A stretch of 64,000 nt of DNA from Puccinia triticina (taxonomy: Eukaryota; Basidiomycota; Pucciniomycetes; Pucciniales; Pucciniaceae), in contig NC_070559.1 of NCBI RefSeq assembly GCF_026914185.1, positions 7,485,501-7,549,500 on the forward strand. The letters run 5' to 3'. Position 1 is the first letter of the stretch; every line of letters starts with the position of its first letter. A program made the position numbers and the translations under genes. The notes beneath the pieces were generated by a model. It did no database searches and had not been told where the DNA came from. It saw only the letters and a list, made by a program, of their open reading frames with translations. Below, in pieces: positions 1 to 9,727 of this stretch.

Positions 1-837
1 TGAGGGTTGCTGGTCAACGCTGGACATAGCAACTGGACCAGTCAACGTGCAGGAAAGGGACAATGGCCACGGCGTGGCTTTTGGTGCAAGGGTACACAAC
101 GGTCTCGCATCCAATTTTAGTGGCTGGCACGGTTGCCTTGGAATTGATTACGTTAATGAGGGCCGCGGTGTGGCGTCTGCGTAGACGTGAGCGAGTGTCC
201 TGGCCTGGCGAGGTTGAGAGCTTATAAAGAGGGGGGCCTGCTGTTGCAATTAATCCCCAGGCAATTGGAGATGCTGCACTTCCAGCTATCCATTGTCCTC
301 AACCCCTCCGCTGTTGCACATGCGCAGTCTGAGGGGCAAAGAGTGGGCCCCCCACGGGTCTGCAGCCTTTGCTGCGGGCCGGGGGCCTTCACGTCCATCA
401 CTTTTGACCCGTGCGCTTGATGCGGGCTGGGTGTTGAGCCTGGGGGCACGGCTTTGCTGCTGTTGGAAGGCTAGGTTGAGTGTGGTTAAATTTTTGTGTA
501 TTTTTTTGTATGTTTGTTGATAGGCTAAGTTGCAGTATTTTTCTTTTTCATTTTTGTATCTTGGGGAAACCCATGATTTTTTTTTTGTGATTTGATGTAT
601 TTATAGGGGGAACCCTTGATTTTTTTTTTTTTTTCAATTGTGGAAAAACTGTGTCTTTAATAAACATGGATTTACTTTGTAACAAGATTATTATAACAAC
701 ATAGTGTCAGAAATTTAACATCACAAATTTTTACAACAAATACCAAACTTTATTGCACCCACCACCTTAAACCAAGTTAAAAAATATTCACCACAACAAT
801 TGATGCAAGTGATCTAGCAACAAAGAGTAGTTATGTT
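1..837. other. No gene recognised
   Basis: The short open frames here overlap on both strands and match no family I recognise. There is a TATA-like stretch at 223-229 and an AATAAA motif at 659-664, but nothing convincing lies between them. Poly-T runs (about 578-586 and 619-633) fit a transposon or untranslated tail. I see no RNA gene. Confidence 0.5.
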
Positions 838-967
838 ATGTTGTGTTATCCGCATGATTTTGGTAACGTAACTACCCCCGTTATCCGGGCCCCCCCCCCG
901 TTACTTTACTAGTAAAAGGGACATTTCAGGCCCTGCGCGTAACATAATGGGCCTCATTTTTGAGGCC

Positions 968-1002
968 CGTTATCGCGTTATCCAGGGGATAACGCGATAA
1001 CG
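968..1002. repeat. Perfect 16-bp inverted repeat with 3-nt loop
   Basis: CGTTATCGCGTTATCC at 968-983 is followed by AGG and then its exact reverse complement at 987-1002. A second short palindrome, GGGCCTC-ATTTTT-GAGGCCC, lies just upstream (about 950-968). Related CGTTAT/ATAACG words recur from 870 to 1140. The cluster looks like the terminal part of a DNA transposon or a strong cruciform former. No terminator function can be claimed. Confidence 0.8.
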
Positions 1003-1120
1003 GACCATTTAAGGCTTTTTTAGCCTCATTTTTTGCCCGTTATCAGGGGCTCCGCGCGCCCGGATAACGCAACAAGCATAAAAAAAGAGCTTAATGTGGT
1101 GTGCTAACGTAATTGCACCG

Positions 1121-2448
1121 TCGTTACGCTTAACGCGTAGGTACACCAGGAAAAAAAAAATAGTCACTTGATGGCAAGTGACATGATGCAGCTTTGGTTT
1201 CTGCTCCAGAGCTACTCCAGCACTGCCACAAGTTTGCTCCACCAGCACTTTTAGAGCTTGCAGGACTGCACCAGAGCACTCAATGTGGCACAGTCAGCTG
1301 ATCCTAATTTTTTCCCAGGAACAGCTGATGCTCATCATAAGCTAAGCAGTAGGCATTGACTGAGCCTGGGCCAAAGCTGAGCATTGGCTGAGCCTGGGCC
1401 ACAGCTGAGCATTGGATATTTCAAGCCTGAAACAAATCCAAGTGTCAGCTGGACCAAGAATATTCCAAATCTGAGCATCAGCTTAGCCAACAATGGTCCA
1501 AAGCTGAGCATCATCTTGGAAAAGGCTTGTGCAGAGCTTAGGATCAGCTGGGACAATACTGTTCCAAAGATTAACACCAGCTGGGCCAAAAATTTTTAAA
1601 AGCTGAGCATTGGCTGAGCCAATGCTGGTACAAAGCTGAGGATTGGCTGAGCCAAGGCTGTTCCAAAGCTGAGTATCAGATTTTTTGAGACTATTCAAAA
1701 AATTAATATCACCTGAGCCAAGGCTGTTCCACAGCTGAGAATCAGCTGAGCCAAGGCTGGTCCACAGCTGAGCATCAGCTGAGCCAAGGCTGGTCCACAG
1801 CTGAGCATCAGCTGAGCCAAGGCTGGTCCACAGCTGAGCATCAGCTGAGCCAAGGCTGGTCTACAGCTGAGCATTGTCTTAGCCAAGGTTGGTTCACAGC
1901 TGAGCATCAGCTGAGCCAAGGCTGGTCCACAGATGAGCATAAGCTGTTACAGTAGTGGTCAGACTCAGAATCTGAGCATTGGCTGGGCCGAGATTTATCC
2001 AAAGCTGAAAATCAGCCGAGCCAATACTGGTCCAAAGCTGAGCATTGGCTGGGCCAATGATAGTCCTAATCTGAGTCTAAGCTGAGCCATGACTGGAATA
2101 AAGCTGAAAATAAGCTGGGCCAGGACTGGTTCTGATCTGGGCAACAAAGCTGAGCATGAGCTGGGCACCAAAGCTGAGCATAAGCTGGGAGCTAAAGCTG
2201 AGTATCAGCTGACCAGAAATGGGGATCAGTGGTGCCCAGCAAAAACTGAGGATCTCCTGTGGAAATTCTTAAACTGGTTAGATGGTGGGTAGATGGTGGG
2301 TAGATGATGGGTAGATGGTGGGTAGATGGTGGGTAGCCCGCTGGAGCTGGCATGATGTCACTTGTCATCAAGTGACTATTTTTTTTCCTGGTGGTAACAA
2401 CAAAAATTCTGTTACGTTACCGTTATCTACGCGTTACGCGTAGCGTAA
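1121..2448. mobile_element. Element with inverted arms around a minisatellite
   Basis: The left arm (about 1121-1197) and right arm (about 2346-2448) are inverted copies. Both carry GTTACGC..AACGCGTA, then CACCAGGAAAAAAA, then TAGTCACTTGATG and CAAGTGACAT. The arms differ in length because the right one has extra bases. No coding frame lies between them, only the 33-bp minisatellite and an 11-bp repeat (about 2281-2337, GATGGTGGGTA x5). A non-autonomous foldback or TIR element is the simplest reading. I could not fix its outer ends or a target-site duplication. A similar CACCAGGAAAAA word with GTCACC palindromes lies at about 34300-34355. Confidence 0.5.
1290..2210. repeat. 33-bp minisatellite array
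   Basis: Tandem units built around CAGCTGAGCATCAGCTGAGC followed by CAAGGCTGGTCCA. Units are most regular at 1730-1930 and decay towards both sides. The period is a multiple of three, so both strands show open frames with an 11-residue repeat. These are artefacts of the repeat and not evidence of a protein. Confidence 0.85.
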
Positions 2449-2694
2449 CTACCCTTTGTTGGATCTAGGTCAGATAGAGATTACTATACAAAAGTAAGAG
2501 CTATCTTTTGAATCAGCCACACCATTTAAATATTGATTACAAGACTCTTGGTTATTTGCATAGTACCATCAGAGGGGCAGGTCTTTCAAACCACCCGTAA
2601 ATTGTAATAGGCTTTCAACCTATTCACAACTTATCTCCCCCTCAAAGGAACTTTGATTACCACTCATCCATCCCTTTGGAGTCCCTACACCGGT

Positions 2695-3065
2695 CTTTCC
2701 CGGTCAACAAGAGGGCTGTGTCTGTCCTCTCAATGGCTGGTCTTTCGCAATCATCAAGAGGGCTGTGTCTGTCCTCTCAATGGCCGGTCTGTGCCGTTCA
2801 TTGAGAGGGGTGTGTCCTCTCAATGGCCGGTCTGTGCCGTTCATTGAGAGGGGTGTGTCCTCTCAATGGCCGGTCTTTTCTGTTCATTGATAGGGGTGTG
2901 TCCTCTTGATGACCAGTCCTGAGAGGGGTGTGTCCTCTCAATGGCCGGTCTTTCCTGGTCATTGAGAGGGCTGTGTCTGTCCTCTTGATGGCTGGTCTTT
3001 CCCGGTCATCAAGAGGGGTGTGTCCTCTCAATGACCGGTACCAAGAGGGGTATGTCCTCTGTTGA
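2695..3065. repeat. Dyad minisatellite array 1
   Basis: Alternating copies of CCTCTCAATGGCCGG or CCTCTTGATGACCGG and their reverse complements (CCGGTCATTGAGAGG, CCGGTCATCAAGAGG). Short variable spacers such as TCTTTC and GGGTGTGT separate them. Each neighbouring pair can form a hairpin. The same family recurs at about a dozen places in this window. Confidence 0.9.
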
Positions 3066-3239
3066 GATGGTGAAGCCTGTTTAGTAGTCTTTGTATGCTT
3101 GTATGTAGATATGCTTCTACCAAGCAGCCCATCACTACCATCTACCGGCTTCTCACTTGGATTTCTTTTCCTCACTGAATCTAATCCATATCTTCACTGT
3201 CAAGCCCTCTTTGCGAGTATTGGTAGCCCTCTCAGTTTC

Positions 3240-3600
3240 AGTCCCTGGTGTCCCTCAACATCCTCTTGATGGCCGGTCTTTCCCGGTCATCAAGAGTGCT
3301 GTGTCTGTCTTCTCAATGACCAATATGTACTGCCCTCTGTCGTTGGTGCAGACCAGCCATTCATGATGGGAGGAGTGCTGGTTTTGGAGTGCCCCGGTGT
3401 TCACTCCAAAATTCTTGGGGTGCATGGTTGGGCACTCCAATTTTTGGGGATTTTTGGAGTATACTATCATCCACTCCAAAAATTTTGGAGTGGACACATG
3501 TGCACACCAAAGATTTTGGAGTGAACTACTGTTCACTCCATTTTTGGTGTGCATGAAGTAAATCTTTGGTGTGCATTTAGCCTGCCCCTTATTGAGGGCG
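3240..3600. repeat. Composite dispersed repeat, copy 1
   Basis: A dyad minisatellite unit (3260-3310) is followed by a block with CATTCATGATGGGAGGAGTG and a run of ACTCC..GGAGT palindromes (for example CACTCCAAAAATTTTGGAGTG split across 3470-3492), ending near TTTAGCCTGCCCC. The same order of blocks occurs in the same orientation at 27005-27330, so the two pieces moved together. No open frame is convincing. This is probably a non-autonomous transposon. Confidence 0.75.
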
Positions 3601-3633
3601 TTGATCAATGTCTATGTAGCAGCTGAACGCCAG

Positions 3634-3840
3634 CTAAGAAAGACGCCTAGCTTAACAAAGCCACTCAAACGGAGGTCCAGGGGACCTGCACAGAGCGCTC
3701 TCCGTAGGAGAGGCTTACTTGCTATCCCTCAATTTTGGCAGGAGCAGAAGGGATATTCAGTGCAAAAAATAAAAATACAGCCCTATAAATTGTAATAAAA
3801 ACAATAAAAGAAAACTGAATAGACAGTCTTGTAGCCTTGA
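3634..3840. repeat. Dispersed repeat family G, copy 1
   Basis: Starts with CTAGCTTAACAAAGCC, then an imperfect hairpin from CTCAAACGGAGG to CTCCGTAGGAGAGGCTTA, and runs to AAAACTGAATAGACAGTC. The same blocks in the same order appear at 29065-29300 and 30014-30450. The hairpin head and A-rich tail suggest a short non-autonomous element. No coding potential. Confidence 0.65.
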
Positions 3841-4834
3841 TAAATGCGCAAATTTTGACCCCTGTTCCAGCCTCTCAATCCAAAGACTGCACTCCCTCGT
3901 GGCAAAAGTGTTCAGGAATCTGGTCAAGGCAGCAAAACAAAATTCCAAACCATGTCTTAAGTTTGGAAGATCCATGTGTGGATCCACATTTGGCCAGAGG
4001 GAAGCACAGTGGTGATCTTAGCTTTGTACATACAATGTGTCAATTTACATACAACCTAGAAAGCATGCAGATTTTTTGGTCCACAAGATCTACAAGCAAT
4101 ACAGCCTTGTGAATCCTTGTGCAGATCCATTTCTTGAGAAGTCACTTTTCAAAAATTTATTAAAAATACATTGATGGTGATACAAAAATTCTGAGGAGAC
4201 AGAATTGTAGAGGAGATGTCAAAGGGTCAGAAAGCTGTGGCTCAGACCTTTGGAGGTGCTGGGGGCAGAGCTATTAAAAAGTTAAAAAACCTTACAGCCA
4301 TTTGGTACTTTCTGCTCCCCTATGAAATTGGGGATAATATGCAAGTCCCTCCCTGTGGGAGGGGCCGCTTCGCGGCCAGCCACAGCGAGCCTCCCACCAG
4401 GGGGACTTGTGTTAAGTTAGGAAAGACGCAATGCGTGGCCCAATCACTCAGAGCACTGCGGAATCTCAAATCTAATGGCGTCAGGTTCTCTTTGATGAAG
4501 AGGGGCCGGGACCGATCTACCAAGTTAGGCACGGTTGCTTCTGTAGCCTTCATAGGCTCTCTGGATTTCAACCCGGCCTGAAGAGAATATGATGAGACGT
4601 GACATCTAGGTGATTCAAGGTAATATGTGATACTTAATTGACCATGGCGATCTGAATTGTACTTGGAAATCTTGATGGAGCAGCAAGCAGGATAACGTTA
4701 GAGGGAATGATATCATGTCGGATATACAAGCGGAAAGAAGTTTGTCAAGAACTCTAACAGATGTAATAATGAGTGACACCATTTCTGGATTGTGAAAAGG
4801 GAGGGAACCAGGGCACGGATGGCAGACAATTTTT
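3841..4834. other. Intergenic, downstream of erg6
   Basis: No gene is recognised between the family G repeat and the end of erg6. It holds one copy of hairpin family H (4342-4419). Open frames up to about 120 codons overlap the hairpin element and look like shadows. Confidence 0.5.
4342..4419. repeat. Hairpin family H, copy 1
   Basis: A short inverted-repeat unit running from CAAGTCCCTCCCTG to GGGGGACTTGTGTTAAGTTA, with an inner GGCCGC-TTCG-CGGCC hairpin. A nearly identical block lies at 30679-30760. Diverged copies lie at 6574-6664 and 35427-35505. Confidence 0.75.
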
Positions 4835-6190
4835 CTATTTGCTCTCAGGTTTGCGGACGATGAGCTATATTGATGAGAAAATTAGCTTATTACAAGACTT
4901 GGAAGAATATCGAAAAAGACAAATGGACTCACCAATTGCATGGGAGTGAAAATCCCAGATTCGCCACCAGCCACGAGAGCATTGGCAGCGATGTTGAGCG
5001 AACGGTCAACTGCAGATGTGCCTTTGTGGACAAGGCCCAAAGTCTCAAGGATTCTGACGGTACCAGAAAGAAGTCCCTTTCCGAACGTAGTTAATCGGAA
5101 AATGGTAAAGTAATCCCAGACCGTCTGGGCTTCCGACAGCTTTCCGCGAAGAGGGTAGTACCAGGGGAGCGGATCGTCTCGAGCGGCCATATCCTCTGAC
5201 TTGATAACCTCGAATCCAACATTTTTCATGCCCAGTAAAGTGCGTTCAACTGTACGGAGCTCGGGGATCGCGTCACCAAGTTCAATTTCATGACGAATTT
5301 GGCGATGTTGAGGGTTCTTGTCATCGTACTTGTCGGTCAAACACCACTCATACAAACCAAACTAGGGGAAAAATCGCCAGAAAAGAAATATTAGAAAGGC
5401 AAAAATATCATTTGCATTCACACGGCTAAAGTAACTCACAATGCCACCGGGTTTCAGGACTTTGAACACCTCGGCGTATACGTCTTCGCACTCCGGGGCG
5501 TGGACAGTAGCTTCGATCGCATAGACAGCGTCAAAGACGTCTTCACCGAATTGATCAGCCATTTTGGTAAAGTCGCCCTTCTCAAAGGTTAATTTGTGAC
5601 TTAAGCCGGCCTTGGCGGAATACTTGATGGCACGATCGACTTGAAAGATATTGTTGTTGATCCCAACGATGTTGGCATCTGTGAAGAAACATATCTCTCG
5701 GGCGGGACCACCGATACCACAGCCGACATCGAGTACCTTCATATTCTCTTTGATGCCGATTTGGGCAGCAAGGTAGTGCTCATGTCGGGCGATTCCCTGA
5801 GCGAAAGCTTCACCCTTGTAGTATCGCGCAAAATGGAAATTCTAAGAGGAAGGGAGAGTAAAGCAAAGTCAGAACCGATGGATGCCAACAAACATTCCGC
5901 CGAGGCTCTCTGTAAGCGTCGGAAGAAACAGGAAGTATTGTCCGATCTTGATGAACACTGCTACTCACCTGGCCCCATCCATATTCGTATATGTCGGTAC
6001 AGGCGTCGTAGTAACCATTGACCAGATTTTCGTACTGGTCTTTTCGGTTCTTCTCATCCTCTTTGGTGTCCTGAGCGGCTTCGGGACTCCAAAACTTAGA
6101 ATATCCAGAGATGTTTTTTCGATTCTTCAAATCGGCACCTCCATTGTCGATCAAGGCCTGCGTCGTGGCGGAAGTGGTAGTACCTGACAT
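4835..6190 (-). CDS. erg6: Sterol 24-C-methyltransferase (erg6), 4 exons
   Basis: Transfers a methyl group from S-adenosylmethionine to C-24 of the sterol side chain (zymosterol to fecosterol) in ergosterol synthesis, at the ER or lipid droplet. Exons on the minus strand: 6190-5969, 5841-5440, 5361-4933, 4864-4835. All three introns (127, 78 and 68 nt) are GT-AG with GTGAGT donors and phase 0. The model gives 360 residues, normal for the family. Seen in it: N-terminal GYSKFWSP, FHFARYYKGE (about 76-85), SAM motif I LDVGCGIGGP (111-120), YAIEATVHAP (181-190), KVLKPGG at the end of exon 2, YEWCLTDKYD in exon 3, PWYYPL, and a C-terminal LVAGG..FTPM. Exon 4 codes only LIVRKPESK. The ATG at 6190 fits the family start; the open frame extends 12 codons further up without an ATG. 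No lesion seen. The reaction and location come from family knowledge. Confidence 0.96.
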
Positions 6191-7171
6191 GCGGTCGATC
6201 TTATTGGGTTGACTCAGGGGAGTCAAACGGTGGGGATCGGCGAGGGGTAACTATAGATATAAGTGGGTAGGCAACGTCGGAAAAAAGTCAGGATCGATCG
6301 ATGATGGTGGAACTGACAGGGTAAAAAAATTGTGGCTGCGATGAAAGGAGTCAACTGTCAAACCATGCACTTCAAACCTTAGCCCATGTGGGATATCCGT
6401 GAGACAATCCGAGATATGTTTCTGGTGGATGGTCGCGGATCACACCAGATACATATTAGATCGGAGGTTCCTAAAGCGTCGGATACGGATGGACGGATAT
6501 GAATATCCGTAGATATTTCTGCATCCCACATTACAGCACATTACCGCATTGAGACCTTGGCATGGCAACTGGGCTAACTTAACACAAGTCCCCCACTTCG
6601 GAGGGCCCTGGTACAGCCCGACTGGTGCAAAGCGTGACCTCCAAAGGAGGGACTTGGGACTAATGTCCACATTTTGGCCTGAGAGATTCTGATCTTCCAA
6701 AACATTTTGCTGGAGATTTTGTGCCTTTCCAATTTTGACTGTGTTCCCAAAGGGCCCTGCACATGCCTTTTGGACCATGAGACTTGTCTCACTCTTCCCT
6801 GTCTTTTGCCGCTACACACATCTCTGGAAGTCCAAGCGTTCTCCTCCCATGAGCATCCAAACTTATGGCTTTTGGGGTATTCTGAGCTGTAATTATGACA
6901 TGTTTGGATTGAACTGACCTTGGAAAACAGTATGCTCATTCAATCCAATTCCACAGGATCCAAGCTCTCCAAGCTCTGGTTAATATGCCTTGGCCAATCC
7001 AGCTCGTGCATTCAATCCTCATTGTGAGGACAGGGATCTGAAGCCAAGATGGTCAGCTATATTGACCCTTCAGGGCTTCAGCAGAGGTTTTTTAGCTTTT
7101 GCTGTGTGGAGGGTGAGAGGAAAAAAGGGCATAAAAAGCCACAAAAGCCCCAACCTCTTAGGTAAAAAGTA
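6191..7171. other. Intergenic, upstream of erg6
   Basis: The erg6 promoter must lie at the left edge, but I see no clear TATA box. It holds a diverged hairpin family H copy (6574-6664). Short open frames on both strands at 6440-6940 overlap that repeat. No gene recognised. Confidence 0.5.
6574..6664. repeat. Hairpin family H, diverged copy
   Basis: CTAACTTAACACAAGTCCC at 6574-6592 faces GGAGGGACTTGGGAC at about 6647-6660. It is followed by TAATGTCCACATTTTGGCCT, which also follows the copy at 35427. It is thus the same family in a more decayed state. Confidence 0.6.
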
Positions 7172-7712
7172 GGGAGTTGAAAAATTGACTCCCAAGAATT
7201 AATTGATCAACTCCCAAGACATGTTTAGGTCGTGCAGACCGCCTCTGGATGTCCTTCCCCGGTCCACGGGACCAAAGTTTGACCCGTGAAAATTTTGGGA
7301 GTTGGAAAATTAATTCTACTCTCCAGAATGGGAGTCGGAATTTTAATTTCACAAAAAATGACAGAAAATAAAGAAAAATTGATACCTCCCCACTGGGGCA
7401 CCCAAAGCCCCCCAAACTTTTACAGCGGCCATAAAGCACTCTGAATAGCACCTGATGAGCTTCACGGCATTGGCACACCCCAGAAAGGGGTGTGCTACTG
7501 TGGGTCTAATTTGGCAGATTTGCTACTAAGAAATCTGCCAAAGCCTTAGCTACAGTGCCCCAAAGCCCCCCAAAATTTGACAGTGGGCACAAAAGCCTCT
7601 GGAAGGCACATGGTGAAATTCTTGGTAGTAGGAAACCCCAGGAAAGGGTTGTGCTACTGTGGGTCTAATTTGACCGATTTCCTACTAAGGAAATCCGCCA
7701 AAGCCTTTGCTA
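7172..7712. mobile_element. Half copy of the large foldback element
   Basis: GGGAGTTGAAAAATTGACTC at 7172 and the following 540 bases match the left arm of the palindrome at 36742-38527 block by block. Shared blocks are the GACCGCCTCTGGA region, TGGGAGTCGGAATTTTAATT, CCCAAAGCCCCCCAAA, and two GTGTGCTACTGTGGGTCTAA blocks with AAATCCGCCAAAGCC. The copy stops before the 21-bp minisatellite and lacks the opposite arm, so it is a deleted derivative. Confidence 0.8.
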
Positions 7713-7765
7713 TTGAACAAGTGAAAAGAAAGGTCCGAGTGAAGTGGGTGTTGAACCCACAACCT

Positions 7766-7793
7766 CGTTTACTGTGAGAGTCGAACTCACATA

Positions 7794-7835
<42 letters not shown>

Positions 7836-7837
7836 AC
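7766..7837 (-). tRNA. tRNA-like sequence, isotype uncertain
   Basis: A 72-nt cloverleaf can be drawn: acceptor GTGTACT/AGTAAAC with one mismatch, D arm GCTC-AATGGTTA-GAGC, and T arm GTGAG-TTCGACT-CTCAC with a perfect stem. The anticodon arm is poor (TCACT/GCTGA with a C-C pair) and the loop CATGAAT lacks U33, so the nominal anticodon TGA is not reliable. A second T-arm-like block (GTGGG-TTCAACA-CCCAC) follows directly. It is probably a decayed tRNA or the head of a tRNA-derived short element. Confidence 0.5.
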
Positions 7838-7904
7838 ATTGCTATGTTGCAGTTGAATACAGTAGATGTATGCTTATGATGATGTGTGGTGTTGCCCCAA
7901 TGGT

Positions 7905-8010
7905 CCTCTTGATGACCAGGACGGACCGGCCATTGAGCAAGAGGACACAACCCCTCTCAATGACCGGGACCTACTGGTCATTGAGAGGACACACCCCTCT
8001 CAATGACAGG
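7905..8010. repeat. Dyad minisatellite array 2
   Basis: Five arms of the CCTCTTGATGACC / GGTCATTGAGAGG family in alternating orientation, with spacers ACACAACC and GGACCTACT. Confidence 0.85.
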
Positions 8011-9249
8011 TGAGGAAATCCTACCGTGCCAGGCGGTAGGCAGTTGGTGGAGGGGAATGAGAAAAAGAAAACCTAAGATGTGTATGCCCTCCGGGGTGAT
8101 TGGCCGTGAATGAGCTCTGAGGTTTGTGTAGCGTTGGGGGGGGGGGAAGATTTTCTGACGGCTGGAGTTGCGCGTCGGCGGTGTTTGTGTTGAGAGAGGA
8201 GCCGGGGATACTGCCAGCGGGGTTGTGATCAAAACCAGAAGCTGGGAGAGATCAGCGTTGCGGGAATTGAACTTAAGAAGTCGTGTGAAAACTCAGAATA
8301 CGGGCGAATAGCGCCAAGAACAATAGACTTTTAATTTTGATGGAGAGACTGAAAATTTGGTTCAGAGTAGGTCCATGCCGCTCCAAAGCCTGAGTTTGAA
8401 CTGAACTCCAACCTTGGAGTTTGTGACATCTAGCAGACATCTCATCACAACCTAGCGCGCACGCATGCGCAACAGCAGACAAAACAGCAGAAACAAAAAA
8501 AAACAAAAGGAAACAAGACAAAAACCAACCCTCCTGTGAGCCGCGGCTCCCGCGAACTCACAGGAAGTATCACAGGAGGTATCACAAACCACCACCAAAC
8601 ACCTACTTAGCCTCTCCAGTCCCGCCTCGCCTAGCTCGGCAGGGAAGTACTGAGACTTCCCCCAAGCTAGGTGAGCAAAACTTCCCCTTTTCCCTTTCTC
8701 CCCTCTCTCTCCAAAGTTGTATGTAGAGGGAAGTACTGAGACTTCCCCCGAGCTAGTTCCTTTGCTCATTTGCAATACAAACGGAGGTTCTAGAAACTGT
8801 GCTGCGACTTGTGCCCTTGTCTTTGTCCTTGTCCTTGTCCTCGCACCCTCGCCCTCGCCCTTGCTCCTCGCCCAGTGAAGCTCTCCTTTGGCGAGAGCTT
8901 ACACCTCCTCATCCAAAACCTAACTAACACGCGCATATAAGAAAAAAAACTAACAGAGTCTAAACATAAAAGAAATATCCCGCACAAATATCAAAGGGAA
9001 AAAGAAGCAAGAAGAAAGAGAAAGAAAAGGGAGAAGCCTGAAACGCCTTGAGGATGCGCGCCACGCCGTGCTGTCGGACCTGAGAAAGTCTTGAGGACTG
9101 GGGAATGCGCCATAACTGTCATTGAGTCGCGGGACCTAATTGAAGTTCATTGAGTCGCAGGTCCCAATCCTTGAACCTTGATGACCTCCAGCGCGCACCA
9201 CGCGCAAGAAAAACTTGATCCCACGTGTGTACCAATCTGTCCACCACAC
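8011..9249. other. No gene recognised; short internal repeats
   Basis: GGGAAGTACTGAGACTTCCC occurs twice (about 8643 and 8729) with similar flanks. A run of six-base repeats (TTGTCC, TCGCCC; about 8805-8880) gives an artificial Gly/Gln/Arg-rich frame on the minus strand. Promoter or gene structure is not evident. Confidence 0.5.
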
Positions 9250-9389
9250 CGGGAAAGACCGGCCATCAAGAGGATACACCCCTCTTGAAGAACAGAAAAG
9301 ACTGGCCATTGAGAGGACACATCCTCTTGATGACCGGCACAGACCAGCCATTGAGAGGACCACCCCTCTCAATGACTGGGACGGACCAG
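9250..9389. repeat. Dyad minisatellite array 3
   Basis: Arms such as CCGGCCATCAAGAGG and CCTCTTGATGACCGG alternate up to the edge of the LTR-C copy that starts at 9390. With the array at 11809-12013 it probably formed one array before the LTR inserted. Confidence 0.85.
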
Positions 9390-9727
9390 TATGGTAGATG
9401 GAAAAGTTAAAAATCAAAAGTTTTTCCTCATACATATATTTACTCACCCTAGGCCTCAAGATAACACCAAATGGACCATAGAAATGGATTCTAAGGCCAA
9501 TTTCACCCCTATTCACCACTGGAAGCGTCACTGGAACCCCGCAGGATTGGAAGTTACACCCTCTTGGACCCTCGTGGACATGGCCAGCCTCAGTCATTAA
9601 CCTGTCACACACCTCAAGTCACCTTTCCCAGGTATACACATACTCAGTCCCAGCCAAAAACATAGTCTTTTCTATCCTACTTATCTCCACTGCATATGCA
9701 GGGGACCAACCCCATTTCTTCTGTATT

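Noticed and set aside
1695..1940. Leu/Ala-rich 11-residue repeat protein on the minus strand
   Set aside because: It is a product of the 33-bp minisatellite; no start context, domain or conservation signal.
6188..6226. Start of erg6 12 codons further upstream
   Set aside because: The upstream codon is TTG; the ATG at 6190 fits the family's N-terminus.
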